A stretch of 64,000 bases of DNA from positions 248,001 through 312,000 of the forward strand of contig CANMVS010000003.1 in the NCBI GenBank assembly GCA_947501445.1, written 5' to 3'. A program made the translations under genes and the position numbers. Position 1 is the first letter of the stretch, and each line of letters opens with the position of its first letter. The DNA comes from an uncultured Rhizobiaceae group bacterium. Lineage in GTDB: Bacteria; Pseudomonadota; Alphaproteobacteria; Rhizobiales; Rhizobiaceae. Shown in pieces: positions 35,208 through 44,845 of the stretch. The notes under the pieces are model-generated. The model saw only the letters and a list, made by a program, of their open reading frames with translations. It was not told the DNA's origin and searched no databases.

Positions 35208-36485
35208 ATGCGAGATGACGGGAATAAACGCGGACAAAAGATAACCCGGCGGCTGTATGATGCACGCCATATCCTTGCTGTGGCGGCGCTTTTGGCGTTT
35301 GGGCTGGTGGCCAGTGGATATCTGGTACTTTGGCAGGTTCTGGTCGGTCTGGGTGCCTTGTTTCTTGCCGCTGCAGTTCCAGTGCGCTCCCGTGCAGCAC
35401 GCAAACGTGAAAGACTGTTGCAACGCGAACGCAGCGAGCCACTGGAGGCTGTTGTTTTTGCCACCTGTGAAACACTGGCCGACCCGGCGTTTATTCTGGC
35501 GTCCGGCAGTATTCTCAAATATCAAAACCGGGCCGCCGTTGAGCAGTTTGGCCAAATGACAGCCGGGGCGCATCTTTCTTCGCGCATGCGCGCGCCGGTT
35601 ATTCTCGACATAGTCCAACAGACCATGACAACCGGTGACATCAATACCATCGAATATGTCGAAAAGGTTCCTGCTGAGCGCTGGTACCTGGTTCGTGTGG
35701 CGCCGATGACAGGCTTCACCAGTATGAAAGGCGGGCGTGAACTCTATATGTTGACCTTTCGCGATCTTAGTGAATCGCGGCGCATCGACAGAATGCGTTC
35801 AGATTTCATCGCCAATGCGAGCCACGAGCTGCGTACGCCCCTTGCTTCCCTATTCGGTTTTATAGAAACGCTGCGTGGCCCCGCTAAAAATGATCCGATT
35901 GCCAGAGAAAAATTTCTGACGATTATGTATGAGCAGGCCAGCCGCATGACACGCCTTGTGGATGACCTGCTGTCGTTGTCCCGGCTTGAAATAAAAGCCC
36001 ATATGCAGCCGACAGAGGATGTGGATATCATTCCACTAATCAGTCACATTTGCGATACGCTCAAGCCATTGGCTGAGGAACTGAATGTAAACATCGAGGT
36101 CGCGTCGTCTGATGATACCGTACTCGTGACGGGAGACCGGGACGAATTGATACAGGTTTTTGAAAACCTTATCGAAAACGCCTGCAAATATGGTCAGAGC
36201 GGCAAAAAGGTCGACGTGCGCATTGATCGATTGAACGATGCTGCACACGCTGTGCAAGTGGTGGTCAAGGACTATGGACCGGGTATTCCCAAAGAGGACG
36301 TGTCCAGGCTGACAGAGCGGTTCTATCGCGTCAGCGTTGAGGCAAGCAGGTCAAAAAAGGGTACAGGCCTCGGACTTGCCATCGTTAAACACATTCTCAC
36401 CCGGCACCGGGCGCGACTGGCCATTCATTCTGTCCTGGGGGAAGGGGCGGAATTTACCGTCATATTCAACGATCAGAAACGTTAA
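35208..36485 (+). CDS. phoR: Phosphate regulon sensor histidine kinase PhoR
   Basis: 425 residues. Two N-terminal membrane helices (about 22-60), a PAS-like region ([21 protein letters not shown] onward), the phosphoacceptor His206 in [23 protein letters not shown] box [10 protein letters not shown], and [13 protein letters not shown]. Lacking a large periplasmic domain, it is the PhoR type that senses phosphate through the Pst transporter and PhoU. It phosphorylates PhoB, encoded at the end of the same operon. The promoter region shared with ppk2 contains a perfect TGTTGTACAACA palindrome at 35127-35138. Confidence 0.93.
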   Translation: MRDDGNKRGQKITRRLYDARHILAVAALLAFGLVASGYLVLWQVLVGLGALFLAAAVPVRSRAARKRERLLQRERSEPLEAVVFATCETLADPAFILASGSILKYQNRAAVEQFGQMTAGAHLSSRMRAPVILDIVQQTMTTGDINTIEYVEKVPAERWYLVRVAPMTGFTSMKGGRELYMLTFRDLSESRRIDRMRSDFIANASHELRTPLASLFGFIETLRGPAKNDPIAREKFLTIMYEQASRMTRLVDDLLSLSRLEIKAHMQPTEDVDIIPLISHICDTLKPLAEELNVNIEVASSDDTVLVTGDRDELIQVFENLIENACKYGQSGKKVDVRIDRLNDAAHAVQVVVKDYGPGIPKEDVSRLTERFYRVSVEASRSKKGTGLGLAIVKHILTRHRARLAIHSVLGEGAEFTVIFNDQKR

Positions 36486-36531
36486 GTGGCCGTAACAACT
36501 AAAATAAAGCAAATTAAATCAAATAGTTGGC

Positions 36532-36575
36532 CTGTCACAATATTGTAATCCAACCGTCATAAAACTGCGTTCAGC
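36532..36575 (+). promoter_or_regulatory. PHO box upstream of pstS
   Basis: Four consecutive 11-bp units: CTGTCACAATA, TTGTAATCCAA, CCGTCATAAAA and CTGCGTTCAGC. The first three keep the TGTMA core of PhoB half-sites with exact 11-bp spacing. The box ends 86 bp before the pstS start, so PhoB should activate from here. Confidence 0.75.
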
Positions 36576-36661
36576 GGACTGCTAGAAAGTCCGTGCCAGT
36601 AAGGATACCGGCTGCGTTCAAATGGACGCATAAAACACACCGTATCGACGGGAGATATACA

Positions 36662-37696
36662 TTGAAAACGCTTCGTTTCACCGCCGCCATGCTGGTGGCA
36701 TCCGCTGCATTTGCCGGCACTGCTGCTGCACGCGATCAGGTCCAGATTGCTGGTTCCTCCACAGTTTTACCCTACGCAAAAATCGTCGCTGAAACATTCG
36801 GCGAGACCTTTCCCGACTACAAGACACCGATCGTTGAATCAGGCGGTTCTTCCGGTGGATTGAAGGAATTTTGCAAAGGTGTTGGTCCGCAGACAATCGA
36901 CATCGCCAATTCATCGCGCCCCATCCGCGAAAATGAAATCAAGGCCTGTGCAGAAAATGGCGTGACCGAAATTCAGGAAATCCGCATCGGTTATGATGGC
37001 ATTGTTTTTGCAACCGACATCAATGGACCGGATTTCAAGTTGACACCGAAAGATGTTTATCTCGGGCTGGCTGCTCAGATCATGGTTGACGGCAAGCCTG
37101 TCGCAAACCCGAACACAAAGTGGTCACAGGTTAACCCGAATTTCCCAGATTGGAATATCGCTGCTTACATTCCAGGCGAAAAGCACGGAACACGCGAAGT
37201 GTTCGAAGACAAGCTGCTTGAAGTTGGTTGCGAGGAAGTTGGCGACAAAAAAGCCTATATGGACGGCGGCATGGACAAAAAAGCTGCCGGCAAAGCCTGT
37301 ATAGCCGTACGCAAGGACGGTAATGCCGTTGATATTGACGGTGATTACACGGAAACACTGGCTCGTATCGACTCCAACAAAACCGGCGTTGGTGTCTTTG
37401 GTCTCGCTTTTTATGAAAACAATGCCGACAGGCTCAAAGTTGCCACGGTGAATGACATTGTGCCGGACACTGAAAGCATTGCGTCAGGCGAGTATCCCGT
37501 TTCACGTCCATTGTTCTTCTATGTGAAGCGTGCGCACCTGGGTGTTATCCCTGGCCTGAAAGAATATGTCGAATTCTTCACATCAGACCAGATGGTTGGC
37601 CCGGACTCTCCGCTTGCTGAATATGGCCTTGTATCCGCGCCTGAAGAAGAGCGTGATGCAGTCCGCGAGAACTTTTCAGACGGCAAGATGCTTTAG
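36662..37696 (+). CDS. pstS: Phosphate ABC transporter, periplasmic binding protein PstS
   Basis: 344 residues. Signal peptide KTLRFTAAMLVASAAFAGTAAA; phosphate-binding loops VQIAGSSTVLPYAKIVAETFGE, VESGGSSGGLKEFCKG, DIANSSRPI and YDGIVFA; HGTREVFEDKLLE later. The start is the TTG at 36662, preceded by GGGAG at 7 bases; no ATG fits. A PHO box lies upstream and a strong terminator hairpin just after the stop, so PstS is likely made in excess over the membrane subunits. Confidence 0.95.
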   Translation: MKTLRFTAAMLVASAAFAGTAAARDQVQIAGSSTVLPYAKIVAETFGETFPDYKTPIVESGGSSGGLKEFCKGVGPQTIDIANSSRPIRENEIKACAENGVTEIQEIRIGYDGIVFATDINGPDFKLTPKDVYLGLAAQIMVDGKPVANPNTKWSQVNPNFPDWNIAAYIPGEKHGTREVFEDKLLEVGCEEVGDKKAYMDGGMDKKAAGKACIAVRKDGNAVDIDGDYTETLARIDSNKTGVGVFGLAFYENNADRLKVATVNDIVPDTESIASGEYPVSRPLFFYVKRAHLGVIPGLKEYVEFFTSDQMVGPDSPLAEYGLVSAPEEERDAVRENFSDGKML

Positions 37697-37710
37697 TATT
37701 TGTTCCAATC

Positions 37711-37741
37711 AGAGGCGCATTACCCGATGCGCCTCTTTTTT
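37711..37741 (+). terminator. Intrinsic terminator between pstS and pstC
   Basis: AGAGGCGCAT (37711-37720) and ATGCGCCTCT (37727-37736) form a perfect 10-bp stem with a TACCCG loop, followed by a run of T. It lies between the pstS stop and the pstC start, so it would partly terminate the operon message after pstS. Confidence 0.88.
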
Positions 37742-37774
37742 ACCTCGATTTTTCTGCCCAGCGGAGCCCGCCAG

Positions 37775-39259
37775 ATGAGTGCTGCATCCACCCTATTGAT
37801 CATTGTGTGTCTTGCCGCAGCAGGTTATGTGGTTGGTCGCCTCAGAGCGGCTGCTTTGGTAAGCACCCAGGGTCTCAAGTCTCATTCCAGATCCGGGTAC
37901 TACGGGATTTTTGTCCTCATTTGGACCGCGCTTCCTTCACTGGCTGTATTGGCGATTTGGCTGGCAGTCAGCCCGTTGATCATCAATGATCAGGTTTTCA
38001 ATTCATTGCCGCAATCGATACAATCGATATCTGAAGCAGACCAGTCACTGCAGTTGAACAAGATCAACGCAATTGCCACCGGCCTGGCAAGATTAACGGC
38101 CGACGAACATGCAGCGGCGCTGTCAGGCTCGGTCGACCTACGTGCTTTACTCGGCGAAAAAGGTATCGCTGTTGCCGGTGAAATTGACGCCTATATGCCT
38201 GAGGCAGCAGGTAGGCTGAATGCCTATCGCGCCACCAGCTCAACAATGCGAACCGTGGTGGTTGTTTTGCTGGGTATCGGCGGATTTGTCTGGGCCTGGT
38301 TGCAGATCAAGCCGAGAATGCGCGCCCGCAATCGTGTGGAAACGGTCATTCTTGGAGCGCTTATGCTGGCATCCAGCATCGCCATTTTGACAACCGTCGG
38401 TATTGTCATGTCCATGATCTCGGAAACATGGCGGTTCTTTTCCTCCGTACCACCATTGGAGTTTTTCTTCGGCACCGTTTGGGATCCGCGTTTTGCCGCG
38501 GCCGGAGAGGCGGCCTCCGCCGGTCAGTTTGGACTAATTCCCCTGCTGGCGGGCACATTGTATATTGCCGTCGTTGCAATGTTGGTTGCCGTGCCAATTG
38601 GTCTTTATGCAGCGATCTATATGTCCGAATATGCCTCCAGCCGCATGCGATCGATTGTCAAACCGCTGCTTGAGGTTCTGGCGGGGATTCCGACCATTGT
38701 TTACGGCTTTTTTGCACTGACAACGGTCGGCCCGTTTCTTCGCGACATAAGTGCCAGAATCAACGAGATGGCGACGGGTGATGTGGCTTCTTTCATCCAG
38801 GCGCAAAGTGTCCTGACTGCCGGTTTTGTCATGGGCATAATGCTTGTTCCCTTTGTTTCCTCGCTTTCAGATGACATCATCACCGCGGTGCCACAATCGA
38901 TGCGGGACGGCTCGCTTGGCCTGGGGGCAACCCATTCGGAGACCGTGCGCCGGGTTATTTTTCCCGCAGCCCTTCCAGGCATCGTCGGAGCCCTGTTGCT
39001 GACTGCGTCACGGGCAATCGGTGAAACGATGATTGTGGTGCTTGCCGCCGGTGTTGCTGCACGACTGTCAATCAACCCGTTTGAACCGATGACGACAGTC
39101 ACTGTCAAGATTGTCAATCAGCTTACCGGGGACCTTGAGTTCACCTCTCCGCAAACGCTTGTTGCTTTTGCTTTGGGGATTACCCTGTTTGTCATCACCC
39201 TCGGATTGAATTTTTATGCGCTTTATATCGTGCGCAAATATCGGGAAGAATACGAATGA
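37775..39259 (+). CDS. pstC: Phosphate ABC transporter permease PstC
   Basis: 494 residues from the ATG at 37775 (GGAG 9 bases upstream); an ATG at 37700 would include the terminator hairpin and was rejected. The N-terminal ~200 residues, with two extra membrane helices and a periplasmic part rich in small alpha-helices, make the long alphaproteobacterial PstC. The conventional core is WDPRF, GLIPLLAGTLYIAVVAMLVAVPIGLYAAIYMSEYAS, VLAGIPTIVYGFFAL, DGSLGLGATHSETVRRVIFPAALPGIVG (EAA loop) and TASRAIGETMIVV. Overlaps pstA by 4 bp. Confidence 0.95.
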   Translation: MSAASTLLIIVCLAAAGYVVGRLRAAALVSTQGLKSHSRSGYYGIFVLIWTALPSLAVLAIWLAVSPLIINDQVFNSLPQSIQSISEADQSLQLNKINAIATGLARLTADEHAAALSGSVDLRALLGEKGIAVAGEIDAYMPEAAGRLNAYRATSSTMRTVVVVLLGIGGFVWAWLQIKPRMRARNRVETVILGALMLASSIAILTTVGIVMSMISETWRFFSSVPPLEFFFGTVWDPRFAAAGEAASAGQFGLIPLLAGTLYIAVVAMLVAVPIGLYAAIYMSEYASSRMRSIVKPLLEVLAGIPTIVYGFFALTTVGPFLRDISARINEMATGDVASFIQAQSVLTAGFVMGIMLVPFVSSLSDDIITAVPQSMRDGSLGLGATHSETVRRVIFPAALPGIVGALLLTASRAIGETMIVVLAAGVAARLSINPFEPMTTVTVKIVNQLTGDLEFTSPQTLVAFALGITLFVITLGLNFYALYIVRKYREEYE

Positions 39260-40575
39260 GCGATGCAACAACAACGCCTGCCAGCGTCGCCGGCGCGGGT
39301 TTGGTCAAACGCGATATTGGTATCAAACGCCGATATGCCGCCGAGAGACGTTTCAGGGCCTATGGATTGATTGCCATTGCTCTGGGTCTGCTGTTTCTGA
39401 TGCTGTTGCTTGGAACTGTAATCTCCAAAGGATATACGGCATTTCGGCAAACAGCGATCAACATCCCTGTTACCTTCTCAAAGGACATTATTGACCCGAA
39501 GAATGAGCGGGCGGACAACCCGAAATTGCTGATGACGGCCAATTATCCGGTTCTGGCACGCAATGGTCTGATTGAAGAGCTGGGCATTGATCCAAAAGAT
39601 AAAAAGGCGGTTCGTGCCGTCGGCAAGATGATCTCGGGTGGTTCGCGAACCAGGTTGCGCAACATGGTTGTGGCCAATCCTTCGTTGATCGGCAAGACGG
39701 TACCGGTGTGGCTTCTGGCCAGCGGTGACATTGATTCAGCGCTCAAGGGACAGATTGATCTGTCTGTAGATGAAAAGCGCCGTAAGGTCAGTGATCAACA
39801 GGTTGCGTGGATGGATCAACTGGTGCGTGATGGCACAATGGTCAAGAAATTCAACACCGGTCTGTTTACATTTGGTGCGTCCAGCAGGCCGGAAACGGCG
39901 GGTGTCGGTGTTGCCATTATCGGTTCGCTTTACATGATGGGAATAGTGCTGGTTCTGGCATTGCCCATTGGCGTTGCAGCTTCGATCTATCTTGAGGAAT
40001 TTGCACCCAAAAACCGCTGGACCGACCTGATCGAGGTGAACATCAATAATCTTGCCGCCGTACCTTCCATTGTTTTCGGATTGCTGGGGCTTGCAGTCTT
40101 CATCAATTTTGCCGGCATGCCACGATCCGCATCACTTGTGGGTGGATTGGTGCTCACCTTGATGACCTTGCCGACCATAATCATTGCAACACGTGCAGCC
40201 CTCAAGGCGGTACCACCATCGATCCGCTCTGCAGCACTGGGCCTTGGCGCATCTCGCACCCAAATGGTCTTTCACCACGTATTGCCTCTGGCGGCACCTG
40301 GCGTTTTGACCGGGACGATAATCGGACTTGCACAGGCACTTGGTGAAACAGCACCATTGCTGCTGATAGGCATGGTTGCCTTTGTGGTTGGCTATCCCGC
40401 CAGCCCGCTAGATCCGGCAACCGCACTGCCGGTGCAGATTTTCATGTGGGCGAATGAGGCTGAGCGGGCATTTGTTGAACGCACATCGGGTGCGATCATT
40501 ATTCTGCTGGCTTTCCTTGCGGTCATGAATATTACCGCCATATTGCTGAGGCGCCGTTTCGAGCGACGCTGGTAG
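39256..40575 (+). CDS. pstA: Phosphate ABC transporter permease PstA
   Basis: 439 residues, again the extended form: a cytoplasmic N-terminus, one helix at about 38-60, a ~150-residue periplasmic insertion (INIPVTFSKDIIDPKNERADNP...), then the PstA core with LYMMGIVLVLALPIGVAASIYLEEFAPKN, AVPSIVFGLLGLAVFINF, AALGLGASRTQMVFHHVLPLAAPGVLTGTI and LGETAPLLLIGMVAF. Its start overlaps the pstC stop as ATGA. Forms the channel with PstC. Confidence 0.95.
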   Translation: MSDATTTPASVAGAGLVKRDIGIKRRYAAERRFRAYGLIAIALGLLFLMLLLGTVISKGYTAFRQTAINIPVTFSKDIIDPKNERADNPKLLMTANYPVLARNGLIEELGIDPKDKKAVRAVGKMISGGSRTRLRNMVVANPSLIGKTVPVWLLASGDIDSALKGQIDLSVDEKRRKVSDQQVAWMDQLVRDGTMVKKFNTGLFTFGASSRPETAGVGVAIIGSLYMMGIVLVLALPIGVAASIYLEEFAPKNRWTDLIEVNINNLAAVPSIVFGLLGLAVFINFAGMPRSASLVGGLVLTLMTLPTIIIATRAALKAVPPSIRSAALGLGASRTQMVFHHVLPLAAPGVLTGTIIGLAQALGETAPLLLIGMVAFVVGYPASPLDPATALPVQIFMWANEAERAFVERTSGAIIILLAFLAVMNITAILLRRRFERRW

Positions 40576-40655
40576 CGTGGTGAATTGCACACGGATGAAT
40601 TGAGCCGGATAATTTGCGTGACCCTGATGCGGGCACACTACTGAGGTGTTGAAGG

Positions 40656-41474
40656 ATGAATATGATGTCGGAAGCAGCTGTGGAAGAAGCCGTCGGTGCA
40701 AAGACGGCAACGCAACCGCCGATCAAAATGCAGGGGCGCATGGTCAATGTGTTTTATGCCGATACGCAGGCCCTGTTTGATGTGAACCTGGATATCCGCA
40801 AGAACCAGGTCACCGCGCTGATCGGACCATCGGGTTGCGGCAAATCCACATTCCTGCGCTGTCTCAATCGGATGAACGACACGATTGACATTTGTCGGGT
40901 CAAAGGCAGGATCACGCTGGACGGTGCCGACATCTATGATCCGGCCATTGATGTGGTGGAACTGCGGGCCAATGTTGGCATGGTATTCCAAAAACCCAAC
41001 CCGTTTCCAAAAACAATCTATGAAAATGTTGCCTATGGCCCGCGCATTCATGGTCTGGCCAGTACCAAGTCAGAGTTCGATGAGGTTGTCGAAACCAGCC
41101 TGCGGAAAGCCGGTCTGTTTGCAGAGGTGAAAGACCGCCTTCACAGCCCTGGCACCGGACTGTCGGGCGGCCAGCAGCAGCGTCTTTGCATTGCGCGCGC
41201 GATTGCGATCAGCCCTGAAGTCATATTGATGGATGAGCCCTGTTCGGCACTTGATCCGATTGCCACTGCCAAGGTCGAAGAACTGATTGATGAATTGCGC
41301 GTCAACTATACGATTGTCATTGTAACCCATTCGATGCAGCAGGCTGCGCGTGTATCGCAACGTACTGCCATGTTCCATCTGGGCAGTCTGGTGGAAGAGG
41401 GCGACACGGACAAGATGTTCACAAACCCGGATGACCAGCGCACGCAGGATTATATAACCGGTCGCTTTGGCTAG
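40656..41474 (+). CDS. pstB: Phosphate ABC transporter ATP-binding protein PstB
   Basis: 272 residues. Walker [11 protein letters not shown] loop [27 protein letters not shown] (diagnostic for PstB), signature [15 protein letters not shown], Walker [18 protein letters not shown], and His in [17 protein letters not shown]. Start preceded by GAAGGA. A RIME-like repeat begins at its stop codon and separates it from phoU. Confidence 0.97.
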   Translation: MNMMSEAAVEEAVGAKTATQPPIKMQGRMVNVFYADTQALFDVNLDIRKNQVTALIGPSGCGKSTFLRCLNRMNDTIDICRVKGRITLDGADIYDPAIDVVELRANVGMVFQKPNPFPKTIYENVAYGPRIHGLASTKSEFDEVVETSLRKAGLFAEVKDRLHSPGTGLSGGQQQRLCIARAIAISPEVILMDEPCSALDPIATAKVEELIDELRVNYTIVIVTHSMQQAARVSQRTAMFHLGSLVEEGDTDKMFTNPDDQRTQDYITGRFG

Positions 41475-41574
41475 ACCGTTTCACGTTTTGTCAGAAACGG
41501 GACAACGGTGCCGGCCTTTGATTTTGTCGATACATTCAGGTTTTGCCTGTTCCGTCAAAACCTGAATTGCTCAA
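41473..41574 (+). repeat. RIME-like intergenic repeat, copy 3
   Basis: Best-preserved copy: GACCGTTTCACG...CAGAAACGGG, ACAACGGTGCCGGC, TTTGATTTTGTCGATAC, then ATTCAGGTTTTG...CAAAACCTGAATTGCTC. It starts at the pstB stop codon and fills the pstB-phoU gap. Confidence 0.9.
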
Positions 41575-41595
41575 ATCACACGGTGAGAATTTATC

Positions 41596-42324
41596 ATGGT
41601 TGAAAATACAACAACGCACGCCGCACACACAGTATCTTCCTACGATGAAGAACTGCAATTTCTGGTTCGCCGCATTGCGGAGATGGGCGGTATCTCCGAG
41701 CGTATGGTGGAAGAATCCATTCATGCACTGGTCAATTCAGACGCGGGTCTTTCCCAAAAGGTCATATCGGATGATTTGATTCTCGATGATGCTGAACGCC
41801 AGATCGGCGAGAAAGCCGTTCTTATCATAGCAAAACGACAGCCGATGGCTTCTGACCTGCGTGACATCATTGGTTCAATTCGCATCGCGGCGGATCTGGA
41901 ACGCGTTGGCGATATGGCAAAGAACATCGCAAAACGGGTGATTGCCGTACAGGGTATGGCGCAGCCGAAAAAGCTGGTGCGCGGTCTTGAACATCTGTCT
42001 GAACTGGCGTTGACGCAGCTCAAGGAAGTGCTTGATGCCTATTCCTCACGTTCACCGGAGTTGGCCAAATCCATTCGTGAACGCGATGACGAGATCGATG
42101 CAATCTATACGTCTCTGTTTCGCGAATTGCTTACCTATATGATGGAGGATCCACGCAATATTACGGCCTGTACCCATCTGCTGTTTTGCGCCAAGAATAT
42201 TGAACGCATTGGTGATCACGCGACCAACATCGCGGAAACAGTCTATTACATGGCAACAGGCTCACAACTGACCAGCGAACGTCCGAAAGATGATGAATCT
42301 GCGACAGTCGTGGTTGAAAGCTGA
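41596..42324 (+). CDS. phoU: Phosphate signalling protein PhoU
   Basis: 242 residues, two PhoU three-helix bundles in tandem: first HTVSSYDEELQFLVRRIAEMGGISERMVEESI, with metal-cluster motif VGDMAKNIAKRV; second with ERIGDHATNIAETVYYM. It couples the Pst transporter to PhoR, restraining PhoR when phosphate is ample. Sits between pstB and phoB in the operon; start preceded by GGTGAGAA. Confidence 0.95.
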   Translation: MVENTTTHAAHTVSSYDEELQFLVRRIAEMGGISERMVEESIHALVNSDAGLSQKVISDDLILDDAERQIGEKAVLIIAKRQPMASDLRDIIGSIRIAADLERVGDMAKNIAKRVIAVQGMAQPKKLVRGLEHLSELALTQLKEVLDAYSSRSPELAKSIRERDDEIDAIYTSLFRELLTYMMEDPRNITACTHLLFCAKNIERIGDHATNIAETVYYMATGSQLTSERPKDDESATVVVES

Positions 42325-42373
42325 ATGATGCTCGTGGTGCCTGATGAAAGGGCGCTACGACCGGAGATTTGAT

Positions 42374-43063
42374 ATGGGTATTGCACCTCAAATAACTGTT
42401 GTTGAAGATGAAGAGGCGCTGAGTGTTCTGCTGCGCTATAATCTGGAAGCCGAAGGCTATGAAGTCGATACGGTTCTGCGTGGCGATGAAGCCGAAGTTC
42501 GTCTTCGCGAACGTTTACCTGATCTGCTCATTTTGGACTGGATGCTTCCGGGGCTTTCCGGCATTGAGCTTTGTCGCCGGCTTCGTGTGAGACCGGAGAC
42601 AGAGCGTCTGCCAATTATCCTGCTGACAGCGCGCGGCGAAGAAAGCGAGCGGGTGCGCGGGCTTTCAACCGGCGCGGACGACTATGTCGTCAAACCATTT
42701 TCCACACCGGAACTGATGGCGCGGGTCCGGGCGCTGTTGCGCCGTGCCAATCCGGAATCAATTTCAACCATTTTGAAGAATGGTGACATCGAACTGGATC
42801 GTGAGACCCACAGGGTTTATCGTCGTGGTCGCGAGATCAGGCTCGGCCCCACAGAGTTTCGTCTGCTTGAATTTTTCATGACCTCGCCAACGCGGGTTTT
42901 CTCCCGCTCCCAGTTGCTGGACGGTGTATGGGGACACGATATTTATGTGGATGAGCGCACCGTTGATGTGCATGTCGGGCGGCTGCGTAAGGCGCTTAAT
43001 CTTGCCAATATGCGTGATGTCATTCGCACCGTACGCGGTGCCGGCTATTCACTTGAAAGCTGA
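42374..43063 (+). CDS. phoB: Phosphate response regulator PhoB
   Basis: 229 residues from the ATG at 42374 (GGAG 8 bases upstream). Receiver domain with acidic pocket VVEDEE, phosphoacceptor Asp in LLILDWMLPG, Thr in ILLTARG and Lys in VVKPFSTPEL; C-terminal winged helix (GPTEFRLLEFFMTSPTRVFSRSQLLDGVWG, DERTVDVHVGRLRKAL, IRTVRGAGYSL). It binds PHO boxes such as the one before pstS. Last gene of the operon. Confidence 0.96.
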   Translation: MGIAPQITVVEDEEALSVLLRYNLEAEGYEVDTVLRGDEAEVRLRERLPDLLILDWMLPGLSGIELCRRLRVRPETERLPIILLTARGEESERVRGLSTGADDYVVKPFSTPELMARVRALLRRANPESISTILKNGDIELDRETHRVYRRGREIRLGPTEFRLLEFFMTSPTRVFSRSQLLDGVWGHDIYVDERTVDVHVGRLRKALNLANMRDVIRTVRGAGYSLES

Positions 43064-43091
43064 AGTTGCCGGTTTTTTGCTTCAGGAACGC

Positions 43092-43550
43092 TCAGGCAGG
43101 GTCTTCATCCCGCTTGGCATCCATGATCTGACGGATCTCTGACAATTTCTCAATGACGCCGTCGAGACTTTCTATCGGACACATTTCGGCAAGATACATC
43201 ATGTCCGGTACCATATTTCCAATTGCAGCGTCCCGAAATTCACGGCCACTGTCAGTCAACCACACGCATTTGCTGCGCCCGTCCCTGGGGTTGGGACGCA
43301 TAACAATAAGGCCGCTTTTTTCGAGACCGGAAAGCGTGTGGGTCATCGTTGTTTTGGGAACCTGATAGGCCTTTGCCAGTTCCAGCGGGGTGCGCCCGTC
43401 GCGCACTCTGATGAGGCCATTGAGTACCGCAAAATGGGAGACAAGAAAACCATCGGGCAGCCGGGACTCCAACAGGGCACGACTAAGCTGCTCGATGATA
43501 CCGATTTCATTGAAGAGCGTAAAATAGACTGAAATCGTCTTGCTATCCAT
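43092..43550 (-). CDS. MarR-family regulator
   Basis: 152 residues. Winged helix core (FAVLNGLIRVRDGRTPLELAKAYQVPKTTMTHTLSGLEKSGLIVMRPNPRDGRSKCVWLT) of the MarR/SlyA type, with N- and C-terminal dimerisation helices. It overlaps the upstream nitroreductase-like gene by 8 bp, forming a two-gene operon, and probably represses it through the long palindrome at 44665-44704. Inducer unknown. Confidence 0.92.
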   Translation of the reverse strand: MDSKTISVYFTLFNEIGIIEQLSRALLESRLPDGFLVSHFAVLNGLIRVRDGRTPLELAKAYQVPKTTMTHTLSGLEKSGLIVMRPNPRDGRSKCVWLTDSGREFRDAAIGNMVPDMMYLAEMCPIESLDGVIEKLSEIRQIMDAKRDEDPA

Positions 43551-44649
43551 TAATTATTCGAGACTCCAGGGGCCATCTTGGTGACTGGCTGACTTGCGGG
43601 CCGAATCCCAATCTACCAAGCATCTGCACCGTTTGACCAGAGTCTGCCAACAAGGAATGTGCGGTGGCGTAGGAAGATGCCATTTCCGGAAATTCCTGCA
43701 GTGCCTGACTGACCGGATGTAGAGACAGACCCAGTGCTGTGGTTGTAAGGTTCAACCTCAGCCAGCGTCGCCCGGCCTCGATCTGATCAGCGCGGGTATT
43801 GCCATTTGTCGTGATGACCGCATAGGCGGGCGTGGCGGCCAGCATTTCGCGATACATGCGCACGCCTTCCTTGAACCCGGTGGAATTGGGATCGGATTGA
43901 GCTTCGCGGTTCAAAAGACCGGCAACCATGAGCGACTCCAGGAAAGCACCTCCCAGATCTATGCCATCCGGATTGGCATTGATTTCCGATTTGCCAAAAC
44001 GCATCAGATCCACGCTTTCTTTCATGGTGCGGGGATTAAATGCCTCCGTTTCCCAGGCTTGCCAGGTAAGGTCGCGAATTTGTGCAACGTCCTTCGGGTC
44101 CGTTCGTATGTCAGCCAGTGGCTGCAGCTGGCTTACCATGCTCGAAGGAACCATCTGATCAGAAAAAGGTTCCTTGCACGAACGACGCTCCAGCACATGG
44201 GCAAAAAGCGGATCAGCCTGACCATTCGGCTTGAAGTCGGCAACAGCTACCGGCCCGTCCTCTCCCTCGGGAAACAGGTCGAATTCAACATCATGCCCGC
44301 TCTGGCCTGCTGCCATATGCATCAATTCCAGAAAACAGCCAAGGCCAATGGTCAATTGACGGGCGTATGGATCTGTTTCTGGCAGGTTACGTTCCTTGTC
44401 TCTGTAGAGCATTACACGATTGTCTTCACTCAGATCCACCAGCCAGGGTTGGCGATTGTGGGGATTTGGCGCCAGGATTGCGAAAGACAAAGCACGCCTG
44501 CGCGCATCGTCATCGCGCCCAGCGGCAGACCATGGGGCCAATGCCTTGTTTGGTGTACGGGTGGCAGCAAACAGGCCTGCGGATGCGCTGGCGGCCAATA
44601 TTGTGCCACCTCCGATAATTGTCAGGACTTTACGTCGGCTCATAGGCAT
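43543..44649 (-). CDS. Tat-type exported nitroreductase-like (Acg family) protein
   Basis: 368 residues. The N-terminus MPMSRRKVLTIIGGGTILAASASAGLFAA has a twin-arginine signal (SRRKVL) and hydrophobic core, implying folded export. The rest matches the Acg-type nitroreductase branch: LSFAILAPNPHNRQPWLVDL (flavin-phosphate region), ERRSCKEPFSDQ, RWLRLNLTTTALGLSLHPVSQALQEF. The ATG at 44649 has GGAG 6-7 bases before. Likely an FMN or flavin-binding stress protein; substrate unknown. Controlled by the overlapping MarR gene. Confidence 0.87.
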   Translation of the reverse strand: MPMSRRKVLTIIGGGTILAASASAGLFAATRTPNKALAPWSAAGRDDDARRRALSFAILAPNPHNRQPWLVDLSEDNRVMLYRDKERNLPETDPYARQLTIGLGCFLELMHMAAGQSGHDVEFDLFPEGEDGPVAVADFKPNGQADPLFAHVLERRSCKEPFSDQMVPSSMVSQLQPLADIRTDPKDVAQIRDLTWQAWETEAFNPRTMKESVDLMRFGKSEINANPDGIDLGGAFLESLMVAGLLNREAQSDPNSTGFKEGVRMYREMLAATPAYAVITTNGNTRADQIEAGRRWLRLNLTTTALGLSLHPVSQALQEFPEMASSYATAHSLLADSGQTVQMLGRLGFGPQVSQSPRWPLESRIING

Positions 44650-44664
44650 ATTCGATCTCCAATA

Positions 44665-44704
44665 TTAGTACGATATCGCACTATATAGTGCAACATCGTA
44701 CTAA
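44665..44704. promoter_or_regulatory. 40-bp palindromic operator, probable MarR target
   Basis: The left half begins TTAGTACGAT..CGCACTAT and the right half is its inverse with only two mismatches. It starts 16 bp upstream of the nitroreductase-MarR operon. Its length would allow two MarR dimers or a single extended site. Confidence 0.85.
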
Positions 44705-44845
44705 ATACAAGAAGCGAATTGCGGCGCGCTGTGACTGCACATAATGCCAGGGGACAGTCCGTCATCAATGCCGCAAGGAAAGCTCAAACAAATCGGCAAT
44801 ACTGATGCATTGATCGGGTGAAAATTCAGCGCTCACATGCGCCAG

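Noticed and set aside
34972-35475. N-terminal extension of PPK2 by 168 residues
   Set aside because: It runs through the divergent promoter into phoR and lacks PPK2 homology; the ATG at 34971 has a ribosome site.
37700-37774. N-terminal extension of PstC
   Set aside because: It would contain the terminator hairpin and T-run at 37711-37741; the ATG at 37775 has GGAG upstream.
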